In this document: one piece after another, positions 63,142 through 64,000 of the stretch
How the letters are laid out: each line of letters opens with the position of its first letter
How positions within the stretch are numbered: the stretch's first letter is position 1
From: Lepidodermella squamata
Taxonomy: Eukaryota > Gastrotricha
DNA: 64,000 nt
Direction of reading: 5' to 3'
Assembly: GCA_047495785.1 (NCBI GenBank)
Contig: JBLDXI010000015.1
Coordinates: forward strand, 2,232,001-2,296,000
The notes under the pieces: generated by a model
Database searches by the model: none
What the model saw: only the letters and a program-made list of their open reading frames with translations
What the model was told of the DNA's origin: nothing
Program-made: the position numbers and the translations under genes

Positions 63142-64000
63142 ATGTCAGCCAAGCTCGTGATACCTTTGTTAGCATCTCTCGCGGCGGTCGCTCACGTAGA
63201 GGCAGCAATATACTGCTTCGAGGCTCCGTCTATCGACAATTCAGAATGTTACAAAGACAAGGAAAAAATCGATCCGGCAAATCCGAACTGGGTGTTCAAA
63301 TCAGGCGAATCCGTGGACTATGTTTGCCTGGCTGGGTTCAGACTTGTTGGAAATGCGAAAGTCACCTGTCAAGCGGATGGTACTTGGTCACCTAAGCCTT
63401 TGCCTCGCTGTGTTGCTGTTACTACAACAACAGCCCGAACAACAACCACAACAACAGCCCGAACTACAACGACTACGACTGCTCCGAGATGCCGCGGCCT
63501 TCCAACACTCGGCAATGGCGCCTGTCAAGTTGCTGGTGATGATGGCTCAGGAAGTTACGCTCGAGGGGCCGTTGCAACCTGTACATGCGGCGAAGGCTTC
63601 AGATTCGGCAGCGGCACTTCGACGACAGTGACTGTCACATGTAGTAATTCTGGAACTTGGCCAACTCCGACTGCTTGTAGTGCTATACCGGTATGCTCAG
63701 CATTCCCCTCCTTCACTGATGGAAGCTGTGCGAGATCTGACGGAAGATCTGGTCCGATGTATGTTGGTGTCTCTATAACTTGCACGTGCGTCAACGGTTT
63801 CAGCTCAAATGGAGCAGCTAACGGGGCGACTAGCCAAACGGCAACCTGCCAGTCCAAAGATTCATGGTCCGCTTTGAACAAATGCCAAGAAGTCCCGAAA
63901 GACTGTCCTAGTCCGCCGCAAATCGATGGAAGCGGCTGCTCGAACTGCCCAGCTGAAGGCGTTCCATCCACCGCTACTTATTCCCCAAATACCGTCGTTA
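63142..64000 (+). CDS. Secreted or surface protein with sushi (CCP) domains, 5' part
   Basis: The frame is open from the ATG at 63142 to the right edge (286 codons) with no intron. Residues 1-22 are a signal peptide (MSAKLVIPLLASLAAVAHV). Residues about 25-91 form a first sushi domain (YVCLAGFRLVGNAKVTC, DGTWSPKPLPRC). A mucin-like Thr/Ala/Arg linker (about 92-112) follows. Two further sushi-like modules have an extra CxC pair (ATCTCGEGF, ITCTCVNGF), and a fourth starts at the edge. Sushi domains serve in adhesion, complement-type recognition and matrix proteins; with only the N-terminal part visible I cannot say which. The strong TATA box suggests regulated, tissue-specific expression. Confidence 0.88.
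   Translation, partial: MSAKLVIPLLASLAAVAHVEAAIYCFEAPSIDNSECYKDKEKIDPANPNWVFKSGESVDYVCLAGFRLVGNAKVTCQADGTWSPKPLPRCVAVTTTTARTTTTTTARTTTTTTAPRCRGLPTLGNGACQVAGDDGSGSYARGAVATCTCGEGFRFGSGTSTTVTVTCSNSGTWPTPTACSAIPVCSAFPSFTDGSCARSDGRSGPMYVGVSITCTCVNGFSSNGAANGATSQTATCQSKDSWSALNKCQEVPKDCPSPPQIDGSGCSNCPAEGVPSTATYSPNTVV

Noticed and set aside
1-64000. tRNA, rRNA, CRISPR array, bacterial-type features
   Set aside because: None was recognised; the window is eukaryotic, and I could not run a tRNA or covariance search, which would be needed to exclude small RNA genes.

Overview
The window is nuclear DNA from an invertebrate animal. Genes on both strands are split by GT-AG introns, mostly 50-60 bp with a few of 0.6-2.1 kb. 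Several genes end in AATAAA signals. The gene content is animal: a polycystin-1-like giant ectodomain with REJ, C-type lectin, discoidin, WSC and LamG-like modules, a RING/B-box/coiled-coil protein, a GT92 glycosyltransferase, a sushi-domain protein and a LINE remnant. I cannot name the phylum from sequence alone.

Layout. 1-17.7 kb (minus): one large secreted or membrane polycystin-1-like gene, read from its signal peptide at 17714 to the left edge, where it is cut off after the REJ region. 17.7-22 kb: mostly non-coding, with a non-autonomous DNA transposon that has 8-bp target duplications. 22-51.4 kb (plus): a loose tandem array of coiled-coil genes starting at 22078, 26649, 29515, 42129 and 48933, with a more divergent one at 45071. 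At least five share a short N-terminal helical module, a long coiled coil and, in four, a C-terminal helical module carried on a separate 3' exon; two end in Arg/Gly-rich tails. I do not recognise this family; it is the best candidate here for an undescribed protein set. The 34.9-42.1 kb gap holds a coding relic, a diverged 2-kb tandem duplication and a pogo/Tigger-like element.

51.8-62.8 kb: two genes of a second unrecognised family (492 and 516 aa, sharing the motif WMHDHW and an intron at the same codon) lie in opposite orientations. A 3' fragment of a third copy sits beside the first. Between them are a RING/B-box/coiled-coil gene, a 5'-truncated LINE and a GT92 glycosyltransferase gene. 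The RING gene carries a 1280-bp TA-flanked inverted-repeat transposon exactly inside a reading frame; removing the element and one TA copy rejoins the frame. 63.1-64 kb: the start of a sushi-domain secreted protein with a TATA box, running off the right edge.

All exon joins were worked out by eye from reading frames and splice consensus. Family assignments come from motif recognition, not from database searches.
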